A stretch of DNA of 64,000 nucleotides from Tragulus kanchil (taxonomy: Eukaryota > Chordata > Mammalia > Artiodactyla > Tragulidae), in contig JAIOJX010000032.1 of NCBI GenBank assembly GCA_022376925.1, forward strand, positions 203,914,939 through 203,978,938, read 5' to 3'. Shown here in pieces: positions 37,244 to 49,299 of this stretch. Made by a program: the position numbers and the translations under genes. The stretch's first letter is position 1. Each line of letters opens with the position of its first letter. The notes beneath the pieces are model-generated. The model ran no database searches. It was given only the letters and a program-made list of their open reading frames with translations, and had not been told where the DNA came from.

Positions 37244-37579
37244 GTTTTGGGCTTTTTTTGCCTCTTAAGTCATCGCTTATTTTTCATCTATCTTTCTTTT
37301 TTGTTTGTTTGTTTTAAAGTTTGGCCTCTTTGATTGGTTTTGTACTTATTTATTTTCATCCATCTTTATTCTTTGGCCTGTGTGGGCCTCCCATTGCAGT
37401 AGCCTCTCCTGTGGCAGAGCACTGGCTCTGAGCGCACGCGCTCCAGAGTGCTGGCTCATAATTGGATATACCGCTCCAGCTGTTCTGCGGCACATGGGAT
37501 CTTCCCGGGCCAGGGATCGAACTGGTGCCCCTTGCACTGCAAGGCAGACTCTTTACCCACTGAACCACCAGGGAAGCCC
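37244..37579 (-). mobile_element. CHR-like SINE with target-site duplication
   Basis: Minus-strand copy: tattttcatccatctttatt, then gatcgaactggtgccccttg, ending ccaccagggaagcccc. Ten-base repeats caagataaca flank it at 37234-37243 and 37580-37589. The 3' end extends some 70 bases beyond the usual tail as T-rich sequence. Confidence 0.85.
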
Positions 37580-37849
37580 CAAGATAACACTTCTATGTTA
37601 CACTGACACAAAGTAATAAAAATTGTACAGTATCTAACAATGCCAAAAGGGATATTAGATGTGCACTTACACTATTTATGAAACTATATATATTAATTGG
37701 TTGACTTGTTGCCCCCCCCAAAAATTGCCAATATATTATTTAAAGTATCAAAATATTTGTATACTTTGACGCTACAGTCTAACTTATAGGAACTATGCAA
37801 AAAAACAATTGCAGGTCATAATGAGGTTAAGTATTACAGCAGTTACTAT

Positions 37850-38020
37850 TCAGCAGAACTTACAACATGTCGAGCTCTGAGTAAACAAGTATATTACAGG
37901 TCTCTCATTCATAATTCTGTTGGAAAGTACTATTAGTAGTCCCCACTCTACAAAGAAGGAAATTGAGGAATAAATGGTAAAACTAGGATTGGAACCATAG
38001 TCTTTTAAACTCTAAATTCC
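37850..38020 (+). mobile_element. MIR relic
   Basis: MIR-like order: tacaacatgtcgagctctga, then cagtatta-like middle, then gaaggaaattgaggaataaa and aactaggattggaacc. Confidence 0.6.
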
Positions 38021-38049
38021 ACGTTCTTACTCACTGCATTATACAGTGA

Positions 38050-39283
38050 ACAGAAATTCAAAACAAGCATTCATTTTAATATTGAAAAAGGAAAGATCTA
38101 CTTTTTCAATCCATCTCCCAGAATAATGGAAACAAAAGCAAAAAGAAACAAATGGGACCTACTTAAACTCAAAATCTTTTGCACAGCAAAGGAAACAATA
38201 AAACAAAACTACAACCCATAGACCAGGAGAAAACATTTGCAAATGATGTGACTGATAAGGGATTAGTCTCCAAAATTTACAAATAGCTTATGACACTCAA
38301 TAGCGTCAAAACAAACAATCCACTCAAAAAGTGGGCAGAAGACCTAAATCAACGTTTCTCTAAAAAGGACATGCAGATTGTCAGCAGGACCATGAAAAGA
38401 TGTTCAAAATCATTAATTATTACAGAAATGCAAATTAAAACTACAATGAGATACCACCTCACACCAGCCAGGATGGCCATCATCAAGGATTCTACGAACA
38501 ACAAATGCTGGAGAGGGTGTGGCGAGTAGGGACCCTCCAGGACTGTTGATGGGAATGTAAACTGGCACAGACACTATGGAGAACTGTGTGGAGGTTCCTC
38601 AAGAAAACTAAACATACAGCTACCACATGACCCTGCAACCCCACTCCTGGGCATATATACAGAGACAAACATGGCCCAAAGAGATCCATGCGCCCCAGTG
38701 TTCACTGCAGCACTGTTTACAATAGCCAAGACATGGAAACAACCTAAATGTCCATCGACATTTAGGGGAATGCATAGAGAAGATGTGGTGTGTGTGTGTA
38801 TCTATCTATCTATAATGGAGTTTATTTGGCCACTAAAAAGAATGAAATAAGGCCAATTGCAGCAATATGGATGGACCTAGAGAGTGCCATATTGAGTGAA
38901 GTCAGAGAAGGAAAAATATCATATGACATCCCTTTTACACGGATCCTAAAAAGAAATGATACAAATGAGCTTGTTTATAAAACAGAAAGAGACTCACAAA
39001 CTTAGAAAATGAACTCATTGTTGCAGGGTGGGGAGGGGATGGTTGGGGACTTTGGGAAAGTCATAAACATAATGCCATGTCTGAAATGGATAACCAACAA
39101 AATCTATTGTATGGCACATGGAACTCTTCTTAATGTTACATACCAGACTGGACAGGAGGGGAGTTTGGAGGAGAATGGATACATGTATATGTATGGCCGA
39201 GCCTGTTCACCTGAAGCTATCACACAAAATTGTTAACTAGCTGTACCCCAATAAAAATGTTTTTGGTGTAAAAAAAAAAAAAA
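38050..39283 (+). mobile_element. L1 3' end (ORF2 C-terminus and 3' UTR)
   Basis: Truncated L1. The 38290-38529 frame reads as the ORF2 C-terminal region, with [17 protein letters not shown] followed later by [20 protein letters not shown]. The 3' UTR ends ccccaataaaaatg and a 14-base A tail at 39270-39283. It is a different, 5'-truncated copy from the large L1 upstream. Frames are broken, so it is inactive. Confidence 0.85.
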
Positions 39284-39402
39284 GACAGAAAAAGGAAAGA
39301 TCTAAACAGCTAACAGTATTTAAATGAATTATGCTAAATAAATATGCTAAATAAATTTTGCTCTAAATATACAAGGAACTATTAAGTATCCACCAGAATT
39401 TT

Positions 39403-39729
39403 GTGGGCTTCCCTGGTGGCTCAGTGGTAAAGACTTCGCCTGCCAATGCAGGAGACACAGATATGATCCCTGATCCAGGAAGATCCCACATGGTGCGGAC
39501 TGACAACTATTGAGCCTGTGCTCTAGAGCCTTGGAGCTGCAACTTTCGAGCCCATGTGCCGCAACTACTGAAGCCCACATGCCCTAGAGCTTGAGTTCCA
39601 CAACAAGAGAAGTCACTGCAATAAGAAGCCTGCTTACCTCAACTAGAGACTAGTCCGCATTCCCTGCAACTAGAGAAGAGCCTGTGGCAGCAGTGAAAAC
39701 CCAGAATAGCCAAAAATTAAATAAATAAA
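39403..39729 (+). mobile_element. CHR-2-like SINE with target-site duplication
   Basis: tRNA-like head gggcttccctggtggctcag, then a long body with gagcctgtgctctagagcc and actagagaagagcc, ending in AAATAAATAAA. Eight-base repeats agaatttt flank it at 39395-39402 and 39730-39737. Confidence 0.85.
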
Positions 39730-39795
39730 AGAATTTTTGAAGAATAAAAATGATTAGGAACATGCTGATGTCTTGGGTTAACAAAACGAAGCCAG

Positions 39796-40062
39796 GGGTT
39801 TCCCTGGTGGTCCAGTGAGTAAGGACACCGGCTTGCATTGCAAGAGACGCTGGTTCGATCCCTGACCTGGGAAGATCCCATGTGCCGTGGAGCGACTGGA
39901 CGGATGTGTCCAACTACTGAGCTGGAGCTCTGGAAGGCATGCGCCCAGAGCCGATGCTCTGCAGTGAGAGAGGCCACTGCAATGGGAGGCCCGCACAGGC
40001 CAAAGAACAAAGAAAGATGGAAATGAAAGACCAACAGCAGTGGCCAAAAAAAAAAAAAAAAA
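39796..40062 (+). mobile_element. CHR-like SINE
   Basis: Head gtttccctggtggtccagtg, body gacggatgtgtccaactact, and gaccaacagcagtggcc followed by an A tail. Flanks share gaagYcag imperfectly. Confidence 0.85.
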
Positions 40063-40071
40063 ATTAAAAGA

Positions 40072-40595
40072 AGTCAGAGAGTGAATCCAAATTTCCTTAA
40101 ATGCACACGTGCACACACAGACATTCCTAAAAGAGAATTATTACTTTTATAATCCAAAAGAAAAAAATGTATGTTGTTATGAAAAATATAGGTGTAAGGT
40201 GATAAGCTGATAAGCTTAAAACCTGGATGGGGAGGGTGGAATCAGAAAAGGATGGTTTGAGAAGCATTTCAAGTGAGATGCACTGGAGATGCTGAAAAGA
40301 GGGGGACTCAAAGCTGAAGGCAGTGTGCTGGGTGGGAAACACAGGGAGGAGTGGCTTGAGGAGACTTAAATTCCAAAAAAAGTCCCAGGAAGCTCATACT
40401 TTTGATACAAACAGAATAATTCTGGATGTTTTTAAATATGAAAAAAAAAAAGAAGCCATTTTTAGCAGCAGTCTAGTGCTTCATTCTTAGCTACAGAATT
40501 CAGTAAGTGACAACAGCCTGTAACTGTGTCTTCATACCAAAGACTCAAATATTCTTCTTGGCAGGAAAGTCATTTCCCCCAGGTTGGGAGCGATC
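40072..40595. other. Unassigned sequence
   Basis: No recognisable gene or repeat. Confidence 0.4.
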
Positions 40596-41248
40596 CCTGG
40601 TGTCTGTGGAGGCTGGGGGCCAGGACACTCGGGCTGCACCCTCCGGGGTGGCCTCATCTTGAGAAGTCTCAGGAGCCAATCTCAGCTTGTCAATTATGAT
40701 TCCCTTCTGCCACTACCAGGGAGAAGAAAGACCACACCAACAAAAGGGAGAAGACAGTATGGCAGAGTACAGCAGTGCTTGCTGGCCCCGAGTGCCTCTG
40801 AAGAGCCTTGTGTGTCTTCCTGCACCCCACCTAGAAGCAACAAAGGCTCTTGAACGACCAGACGCTTTGTAGGACTGAGCTCACCTCTGCCCTACACTAA
40901 GCCCTTTCCCTTTCTGCCCTGACCCCGGCCCTAAATAGGAGGCTTTTCAAATTATACATGAGCTTGGAGCTTATAAAGATGTTACCAAGTAGAAAGGTCT
41001 TTATGATAACTAACAGCTTCTCCGATTACTGCCTCAGTCAGTTGTGCCAAAAACCTAATAAAAAAGGCTTATTAATAATTTATAGTGGGACAGCAATAAA
41101 ACAAACAAAATGTACATACTTTACCATGTTTAGTATAAACTGTTTGGCTTGGGGATGAGTGAATGGAAAAGAGAAGGGAATTTAGATTTGGTACATTTTC
41201 TCTCTTTTGGCCAGGCAGCTTTTGATTGAGACACCATTATTTTCATCA

Positions 41249-41458
41249 TGGGCTTCCCTGGTGGCTCAGCCAGTAAAGAATCTGCCTGCAATGCAGGTGA
41301 CTGCCTGCAAAGCAGGAAACTGCCTGGGTCAGGAAGATTCCTGAAGAAGGAAATGGCAACCCACTCCAGCATTCTTGCCTGGGAAATACCACGGATAGAG
41401 GAGCCTTGTGGGCTACAGTCCATGGGGTCGAAAGAGTTGGACACGACTTAGCAACCAA
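41249..41458 (+). mobile_element. Bov-tA SINE with internal duplication
   Basis: Head ggcttccctggtggctcagc. Inside the head a 19-base unit (ctgcctgcaatgcaggtga) is followed by a variant repeat (ctgcctgcaaagcaggaaa) at 41282-41319. The body and end are normal for Bov-tA. Confidence 0.88.
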
Positions 41459-42318
41459 ATCATCATTTTCACCGCAATCGCTAACACTTTATTGTGCCAT
41501 GGGCTTAGCTCAGCAGTTCTCAGCCTTTTTGGCACCAGGGATCGGTTTTGTGGAAGGCAGTTTTTTTCCCTGGCCTGGGATAGGTGGGATGGGTTTTGGG
41601 ATGATTCAAATGCATTACATTTATTGTGCACTTTATTTCTATTTTGTGGCAATCTCAGGATATTCCGCCTGGTGTCTGTGGAGGCTGGGGCCAGGACACT
41701 CGGGCTGCACCCTCCGGGTGGCCTCATCTTGAGAAGTCTCAGGAGCCAATCTCAGCTTGTCAATTATGATTCCCTTCTGCCACTACCAGGGAGAAGAAAG
41801 ACCACACCAACAAAAGGGAGAAGACAGTATGGCAGAGTACAGCAGTGCTTGCTGGCCCCGAGTGCCTCTGAAGAGCCTTGTGTGTCTTCCTGCACCCCAC
41901 CTAGAAGCAACAAAGGCTCTTGAACGACCAGACGCTTTGTAGGACTGAGCTCACCTCTGCCCTACACTAAGCCCTTTCCCTTTCTGCCCTGACCCCGGCC
42001 CTAAATAGGAGGCTTTTCAAATTATACATGAGCTTGGAGCTTATAAAGATGTTACCAAGTAGAAAGGTCTTTATGATAACTAACAGCTTCTCCGATTACT
42101 GCCTCAGTCAGTTGTGCCAAAAACCTAATAAAAAAGGCTTATTAATAATTTATAGTGGGACAGCAATAAAACAAACAAAATGTACATACTTTACCATGTT
42201 TAGTATAAACTGTTTGGCTTGGGGATGAGTGAATGGAAAAGAGAAGGGAATTTAGATTTGGTACATTTTCTCTCTTTTGGCCAGGCAGCTTTTGATTGAG
42301 ACACCATTATTTTCATCA

Positions 42319-42528
42319 TGGGCTTCCCTGGTGGCTCAGCCAGTAAAGAATCTGCCTGCAATGCAGGTGACTGCCTGCAAAGCAGGAAACTGCCTGGGTC
42401 AGGAAGATTCCTGAAGAAGGAAATGGCAACCCACTCCAGCATTCTTGCCTGGGAAATACCACGGATAGAGGAGCCTTGTGGGCTACAGTCCATGGGGTCG
42501 AAAGAGTTGGACACGACTTAGCAACCAA
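42319..42528 (+). mobile_element. Bov-tA SINE with internal duplication (second copy)
   Basis: The same element repeated by block 12, including the 19-base internal duplication. Confidence 0.88.
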
Positions 42529-43291
42529 ATCATCATTTTCACCGCAATCGCTAACACTTTATTGTGCCATGGGCTTAGCTCAGCAGTTCTCAGCCTTTTT
42601 GGCACCAGGGATCGGTTTTGTGGAAGGCAGTTTTTTTCCCTGGCCTGGGATAGGTGGGATGGGTTTTGGGATGATTCAAATGCATTACATTTATTGTGCA
42701 CTTTATTTCTATTTTGTGGCAATCTCAGGATATTCCGCCCTGACTTTAGGGTTAGGATTCAAACTCCTGTGAGAATCTAAGGCTGCCCGTATGACAGGAG
42801 GCAGAGCTCAGGCAGTAATGCAAGCCATGAGAAGTGGCTGTAAACACAGGCAGAGCTTCACTCACCCTCCACTCGCCTCTTGCTCTGCAGCCTGGGTCCT
42901 AACCGCTAAGGACTTCTACCTGTCTATGGCCTGGGGGGCTGGGAACTGGTGGCTGAGATGTCTTTGTATTATCTGGGATGTGCATGATCTCACTTAACCC
43001 TGAGCAAGCCTTTCAAGAAGTTTCTATTGTTACTCCCGTTTTTACAGAAGGGGCAAGTCCTGGGAGGTAAACAATGAGATAAAGGGGCACACCTACCAGA
43101 TGGCAGGGCCAAGGTTAGAACAGAGAAGTCCTCTCCCAAACGCATGTGGCACACTTTTTCCTAACAATATGGCTTAACATTTCCTTATAGTAGAAATGTC
43201 AGGCACTTATAAGTGAGGTTTATCTTTCTCCTTATCCATTACCATAGATGTAGACAGAAGTAGATACTGTAATACTCTCTTTTCTGTCTCT

Positions 43292-43415
43292 CTTTTTTTC
43301 TTGGGAGGGGGAGGGCCACTCCACATGGTTTGTGGGATTTTAGTTCCTAGAACAGGACTCGAACTCTAGCCCTGAGAAGGGAGAGCAAGGAGTCCTAAAA
43401 ACTGGACTCCCAGGA
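43292..43415 (-). mobile_element. CHR-like SINE head fragment
   Basis: Reverse complement of the tRNA-like part: ccacatggtttgtgggattt, then cctagaacaggactcgaact and ggagtcctaaaaactgg. Diverged. Repeated at about 44454-44578. Confidence 0.6.
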
Positions 43416-43429
43416 AATTTCCACAATAT

Positions 43430-43520
43430 TCCCTTCTCAGATGTGGACAACTACGGGTCAGAGAAGTTAAGGTAAGTCATTTATTCAAGGTTACATAACA
43501 GTTGCACAACTGACAACTCC
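43430..43520 (+). mobile_element. MIR relic
   Basis: MIR-like cagatgtggacaactacggg, then agaagttaaggtaagtcatt. Repeated at about 44593-44683. Confidence 0.5.
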
Positions 43521-44700
43521 TGTTTTAAAATCCATTTTCTAGTTTTGAAACTAATAGGGAAACAGTCTTAGTTGTCCTTAATTACTAGAAATTTTTGCGA
43601 ACATAATCAGATATATAGATCTTAAATTCTGAAAATAGTGATTATACAGGAATTGGTTATATCTAACTATTCTAGTTTTTCCTCTTTTTCCTTAAGTTTT
43701 ATTTTCCACTTGTTACCCTTCACCACAGGATATTAAAGAACTACAGTGATAAAATACCCAAAGCAAAACCAGGGATCGGTTTTGTGGAAGGCAGTTTTTT
43801 TCCCTGGCCTGGGATAGGTGGGATGGGTTTTGGGATGATTCAAATGCATTACATTTATTGTGCACTTTATTTCTATTTTGTGGCAATCTCAGGATATTCC
43901 GCCTGACTTTAGGGTTAGGATTCAAACTCCTGTGAGAATCTAAGGCTGCCCGTATGACAGGAGGCAGAGCTCAGGCAGTAATGCAAGCCATGAGAAGTGG
44001 CTGTAAACACAGGCAGAGCTTCACTCACCCTCCACTCGCCTCTTGCTCTGCAGCCTGGGTCCTAACCGCTAAGGACTTCTACCTGTCTATGGCCTGGGGG
44101 GCTGGGAACTGGTGGCTGAGATGTCTTTGTATTATCTGGGATGTGCATGATCTCACTTAACCCTGAGCAAGCCTTTCAAGAAGTTTCTATTGTTACTCCC
44201 GTTTTTACAGAAGGGGCAAGTCCTGGGAGGTAAACAATGAGATAAAGGGGCACACCTACCAGATGGCAGGGCCAAGGTTAGAACAGAGAAGTCCTCTCCC
44301 AAACGCATGTGGCACACTTTTTCCTAACAATATGGCTTAACATTTCCTTATAGTAGAAATGTCAGGCACTTATAAGTGAGGTTTATCTTTCTCCTTATCC
44401 ATTACCATAGATGTAGACAGAAGTAGATACTGTAATACTCTCTTTTCTGTCTCTCTTTTTTTCTTGGGAGGGGGAGGGCCACTCCACATGGTTTGTGGGA
44501 TTTTAGTTCCTAGAACAGGACTCGAACTCTAGCCCTGAGAAGGGAGAGCAAGGAGTCCAAAAAACTGGACTCCCAGGAAATTTCCACAATATTCCCTTCT
44601 CAGATGTGGACAACTACGGGTCAGAGAAGTTAAGGTAAGTCATTTATTCAAGGTTACATAACAGTTGCACAACTGACAACTCCTGTTTTAAAATCCATTT

Positions 44701-46895
44701 TCTAGTTTTGAAACTAATAGGGAAACAGTCTTAGTTGTCCTTAATTACTAGAAATTTTTGCGAACATAATCAGATATATAGATCTTAAATTCTGAAAATA
44801 GTGATTATACAGGAATTGGTTATATCTAACTATTCTAGTTTTTCCTCTTTTTCCTTAAGTTTTATTTTCCACTTGTTACCCTTCACCACAGGATATTAAA
44901 GAACTACAGTGATAAAATACCCAAAGCAAAACCACCCTCTATCAGTTTTGTTTTTTAGCAGATATAGTAAAAGATGGTACTAACATGAAACTAGTCTTGG
45001 ACTCTTGGTGAATTTTCATTTTTTTTTTTTCATGTAGCATCCACTCTGCACTTCATAGATAAACCAAGGCTTGGTAGCCATTATGATTTCTTTCTACATA
45101 AAAGCAAAACATCCTTAATTTACTTTGAGAAAAGTTACAGAAAATGACCACTGCTTAAATGTGAGATTATGTAAGGAATGAGAAAACTTTGAGAGGTTCT
45201 CATCTTTCTTTCCAAAGGATTCCTGCAAAAGAAAAAAAGGAACCTGTCTCTATTAAATAATAGCAACCTGCCCCTCTAAATAGTCAACTCTTACTCCTGT
45301 GGTTTTGTGTAGAAGACACTCAGTAGCCAGGCCACCACCTCCTCCACTTCACGCAAGTCTGTCTTCCCAGGACATACATTGCTAATAAGGAATCGAAGCA
45401 TTTGGGGGCTCACTTAGGTAGGGCCTGAGTCTTCTCTACACAGCCCTCCAGGCAGTCATTTCCAACTAATCAGAACTTGACAGGGGAGACAACTATTTTC
45501 AATCCTTGTTCTAGAACAGTGCTATCCAATAGAACGTATTGTGACAGAACTGTTCTATAAACTGCATAGTTCAATATAGTAGTCACTGGCCATGTTTGAA
45601 CTATGACTCATGTGACCGAGGAACTGGATTTTAAGCTGTATTTAACTTAAAAAGTCACATGAAGGTAGTGGCCACCTTAGAGGACAGCACAGCTCTAAAG
45701 CCTTGACCAGATCTGGCTGAATCTGATGCATCCAAATTTATGCCTGGCTAAAGTTCAGTCTAAGCAAGTTACCTCCAGATTAAATGAATTTTGGATGTCT
45801 CTAGTTTTGAAACTAATAGGGAAACAGTCTTAGTTGTCCTTAATTACTAGAAATTTTTGCGAACATAATCAGATATATAGATCTTAAATTCTGAAAATAG
45901 TGATTATACAGGAATTGGTTATATCTAACTATTCTAGTTTTTCCTCTTTTTCCTTAAGTTTTATTTTCCACTTGTTACCCTTCACCACAGGATATTAAAG
46001 AACTACAGTGATAAAATACCCAAAGCAAAACCACCCTCTATCAGTTTTGTTTTTTACAGATATAGTAAAAGATGGTACTAACATGAAACTAGTCTTGGAC
46101 TCTTGGTGAATTTTCTTTTTTTTTCATGTAGCATCCACTCTGCACTTCATAGATAAACCAAGGCTTGGTAGCCATTATGATTTCTTTCTACATAAAAGCA
46201 AAACATCCTTAATTTACTTTGAGAAAAGTTACAGAAAATGACCACTGCTTAAATGTGAGATTATGTAAGGAATGAGAAAACTTTGAGAGGTTCTCATCTT
46301 TCTTTCCAAAGGATTCCTGCAAAAGAAAAAAAGGAACCTGTCTCTATTAAATAATAGCAACCTGCCCCTCTAAATAGTCAACTCTTACTCCTGTGGTTTT
46401 GTGTAGAAGACACTCAGTAGCCAGGCCACCACCTCCTCCACTTCACGCAAGTCTGTCTTCCCAGGACATACATTGCTAATAAGGAATCGAAGCATTTGGG
46501 GGCTCACTTAGGTAGGGCCTGAGTCTTCTCACAGCCCTCCAGGCAGTCATTTCCAACTAATCAGAACTTGACAGGGGAGACAACTATTTTCAATCCTTGT
46601 TCTAGAACAGTGCTATCCAATAGAACGTATTGTGACAGAACTGTTCTATAAACTGCATAGTTCAATATAGTAGTCACTGGCCATGTTTGAACTATGACTC
46701 ATGTGACCGAGGAACTGGATTTTAAGCTGTATTTAACTTAAAAAGTCACATGAAGGTAGTGGCCACCTTAGAGGACAGCACAGCTCTAAAGCCTTGACCA
46801 GATCTGGCTGAATCTGATGCATCCAAATTTATGCCTGGCTAAAGTTCAGTCTAAGCAAGTTACCTCCAGATTAAATGAATTTTGGATGTCTCTAG
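44701..46895. repeat. Direct duplication block 14 (period 1091-1099 bp)
   Basis: Copy 1 is 44701-45804 and copy 2 is 45800-46895, joined with a shared 5-base tctag. Copy 2 is shorter by about eight bases: ttttagcag became ttttacag, a T-run near 46120 is shorter, and a cta is missing near 46530. The segment 43540-43771 (block 13) is a further copy of its start. Confidence 0.92.
45517..45690. mobile_element. hAT-type DNA transposon relic
   Basis: Begins cagtgctatccaatagaacg and ends aggacagcacagc, with tagtcactggccatg inside. It resembles the element at 8627, with tgtccaat-like ends. Because of blocks 14 and 15 it recurs at about 46608-46780 and 47673-47842. Confidence 0.65.
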
Positions 46896-48695
46896 TCCTT
46901 CCTTGCACCCTCTCAGTTTTTTTTCTAGACTAGGCAGAAGTCGTCACTGAATTAAAATAGACCCAAGCATCAATTCTGGCCCTAGCTACACCTTGTCTCA
47001 ACTAGGGGAGTCCAAAGGGTGGGCAGGGAAGGTCTTAAGAAACTCTACAGGCCAATTAAGAGTTCACACCTGACAGTTTCTTCTTTACCCAGACAGAATG
47101 ACGATGCCTATGCCTGTTACCAGGCTGCCTCTGCTTCCCCGTGCATCTACATTTCTCCAAATAACATAATAAACCAGCTTTGATAAAATAAAGAGAAAGT
47201 ATAAAATGGCATTTATCGTACCTGATTTGCAATGATGGTTAACATTTCACTACTGAAGAATTCTATTTTTTTTTTTTTTTTTTTAATGACAGGCTCACAG
47301 CACATAAAGACATAGCACCAGTCACAAAACTGTTCATCATTTTAGTTAGGAGTATTAGGCTATTAAGGTAGAGATGGTCTGCCACCACCAGTATTCCTGC
47401 CTGGAGAATTCCATGGACTGAGAAGCCTGGTGGGCTACAGTCCATAGGATCACACAGAGTCAGACATGACCTAAGCACTTAGCACAGCAGTCGCCAATGG
47501 GCCAGTTGGTTTCTCTGGGCTAATAATCAGAGGCTATGCTACTAAATCTAGGATGGTCAACTCCTAGATTGATGAATGAGGATGAATTTATGCCATTGAT
47601 CACAAAGGGGTCTGGAAGATAGGACAGTTAACGGAATCAAAAACGAATGATGTAACAAACAAATTTTGAACATGCTATCCAATAGAACGTATTGTGACAG
47701 AACTGTTCTATAAACTGCATAGTTCAATATAGTAGTCACTGGCCATGTTTGAACTATGACTCATGTGACCGAGGAACTGGATTTTAAGCTGTATTTAACT
47801 TAAAAAGTCACATGAAGGTAGTGGCCACCTTAGAGGACAGCACAGCTCTAAAGCCTTGACCAGATCTGGCTGAATCTGATGCATCCAAATTTATGCCTGG
47901 CTAAAGTTCAGTCTAAGCAAGTTACCTCCAGATTAAATGAATTTTGGATGTCTCTAGTCCTTCCTTGCACCCTCTCAGTTTTTTTTCTAGACTAGGCAGA
48001 AGTCGTCACTGAATTAAAATAGACCCAAGCATCAATTCTGGCCCTAGCTACACCTTGTCTCAACTAGGGGAGTCCAAAGGGTGGGCAGGGAAGGTCTTAA
48101 GAAACTCTACAGGCCAATTAAGAGTTCACACCTGACAGTTTCTTCTTTACCCAGACAGAATGACGATGCCTATGCCTGTTACCAGGCTGCCTCTGCTTCC
48201 CCGTGCATCTACATTTCTCCAAATAACATAATAAACCAGCTTTGATAAAATAAAGAGAAAGTATAAAATGGCATTTATCGTACCTGATTTGCAATGATGG
48301 TTAACATTTCACTACTGAAGAATTCTATTTTTTTTTTTTTTTTTTTAATGACAGGCTCACAGCACATAAAGACATAGCACCAGTCACAAAACTGTTCATC
48401 ATTTTAGTTAGGAGTATTAGGCTATTAAGGTAGAGATGGTCTGCCACCACCAGTATTCCTGCCTGGAGAATTCCATGGACTGAGAAGCCTGGTGGGCTAC
48501 AGTCCATAGGATCACACAGAGTCAGACATGACCTAAGCACTTAGCACAGCAGTCGCCAATGGGCCAGTTGGTTTCTCTGGGCTAATAATCAGAGGCTATG
48601 CTACTAAATCTAGGATGGTCAACTCCTAGATTGATGAATGAGGATGAATTTATGCCATTGATCACAAAGGGGTCTGGAAGATAGGACAGTTAACG
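46611..48695. repeat. Direct duplication block 15 (period 1062 bp)
   Basis: Copy 1 is 46611-47633 and copy 2 is 47673-48695, with a constant offset of 1062 and a 39 bp spacer unlike either copy. It contains the hAT relic, a T-run and a Bov-A fragment. Confidence 0.93.
47387..47485 (+). mobile_element. Bov-A SINE fragment
   Basis: Forward Bov-A body with cagtattcctgcctggagaa, gctacagtccataggatc and agtcagacatgacctaagc. The head is missing. It recurs at 48449-48547 and about 49553-49652. Confidence 0.85.
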
Positions 48696-48914
48696 AAAAC
48701 CAGTTTAATTACTGAGTTAAAGAACATGCCTTACTGATAATGCATATCAACATCTTTATGTTGCTTATAAGAACTTTATAAGTCTCTGTTTGGACCTCTA
48801 AAATGTTCTGCCATAGTAAATTTTTAAGCAAATCAGACATACTTCAGGTTCCTTTACAATAGCAGTAATAATAACAACAAAGTCGGATTAGCACTAATGA
48901 TCGCTAAATTTAAT

Positions 48915-49110
48915 GAATATTTTGTTTTTGCTAGGCATTGTTCTAGGCAATTAACTCAATCTTCAAGAAAGACCTGTTAGGTACAATACTGCCCTCATTT
49001 ATAGATGGGGAAACTGAGATTAAGAGGTAAAATAACTTGCTCAAGAACAAATCTCTCAGCCACTAGTTTCAAATCCTGATACAAAACCTCCCAATCTGCT
49101 GTTTTAACCA
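48915..49110 (+). mobile_element. MIR relic
   Basis: MIR-like order: ggcattgttctaggcaatta, then catttatagatggggaaact, then gaggtaaaataacttgctc. Repeated at about 50018-50214. Confidence 0.75.
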
Positions 49111-49159
49111 CTGAGTTACCCCCACTGCCTTATACCTTTGAACCTTACCATTTTTTTCT

Positions 49160-49299
49160 GTGGACCAGCAGCATTTTCATTATCGAGGAGTTTGCTGAAA
49201 ATGCAGACTCAGTCCAGTCTTAGCCCCAGTGAACAGAAATGTGGATTTGATAAGAGCCACAGGTAATTCACGTGCATCTTTAAGTTTGAGAAGCACTTG
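49160..49299 (+). mobile_element. MER5A-like hAT-Charlie relic
   Basis: Contains tgtggaccagcagcatt, a middle with gaaaatgcagactcag, and an end with aagtttgagaagcactt, matching the MER5A layout. Repeated at about 50263-50402. Confidence 0.75.

Larger units (their letters stand above)
40596..42739. repeat. Direct duplication block 12 (period about 1070 bp)
   Basis: Copy 1 is 40596-41669 and copy 2 is 41668-42739. The offset starts at 1072 and falls to 1070 after two single-G losses in G-runs within the first 50 bases of copy 2. Each copy carries a Bov-tA. The frame at 41408-41923 spans the junction and is an artefact of it. Confidence 0.93.
42604..44934. repeat. Direct duplication block 13 (period about 1163 bp)
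   Basis: Copy 1 is 42604-43771 and copy 2 is 43768-44934, joined with a shared 4-base acca. It overlaps the end of block 12, so 42604-42739 is present three times (also 41535-41669). MIR-like and CHR-like relics are inside. Confidence 0.93.

Noticed and set aside
41408..41923. 171-residue open frame
   Set aside because: Spans the block 12 junction and a Bov-tA; product of the join.
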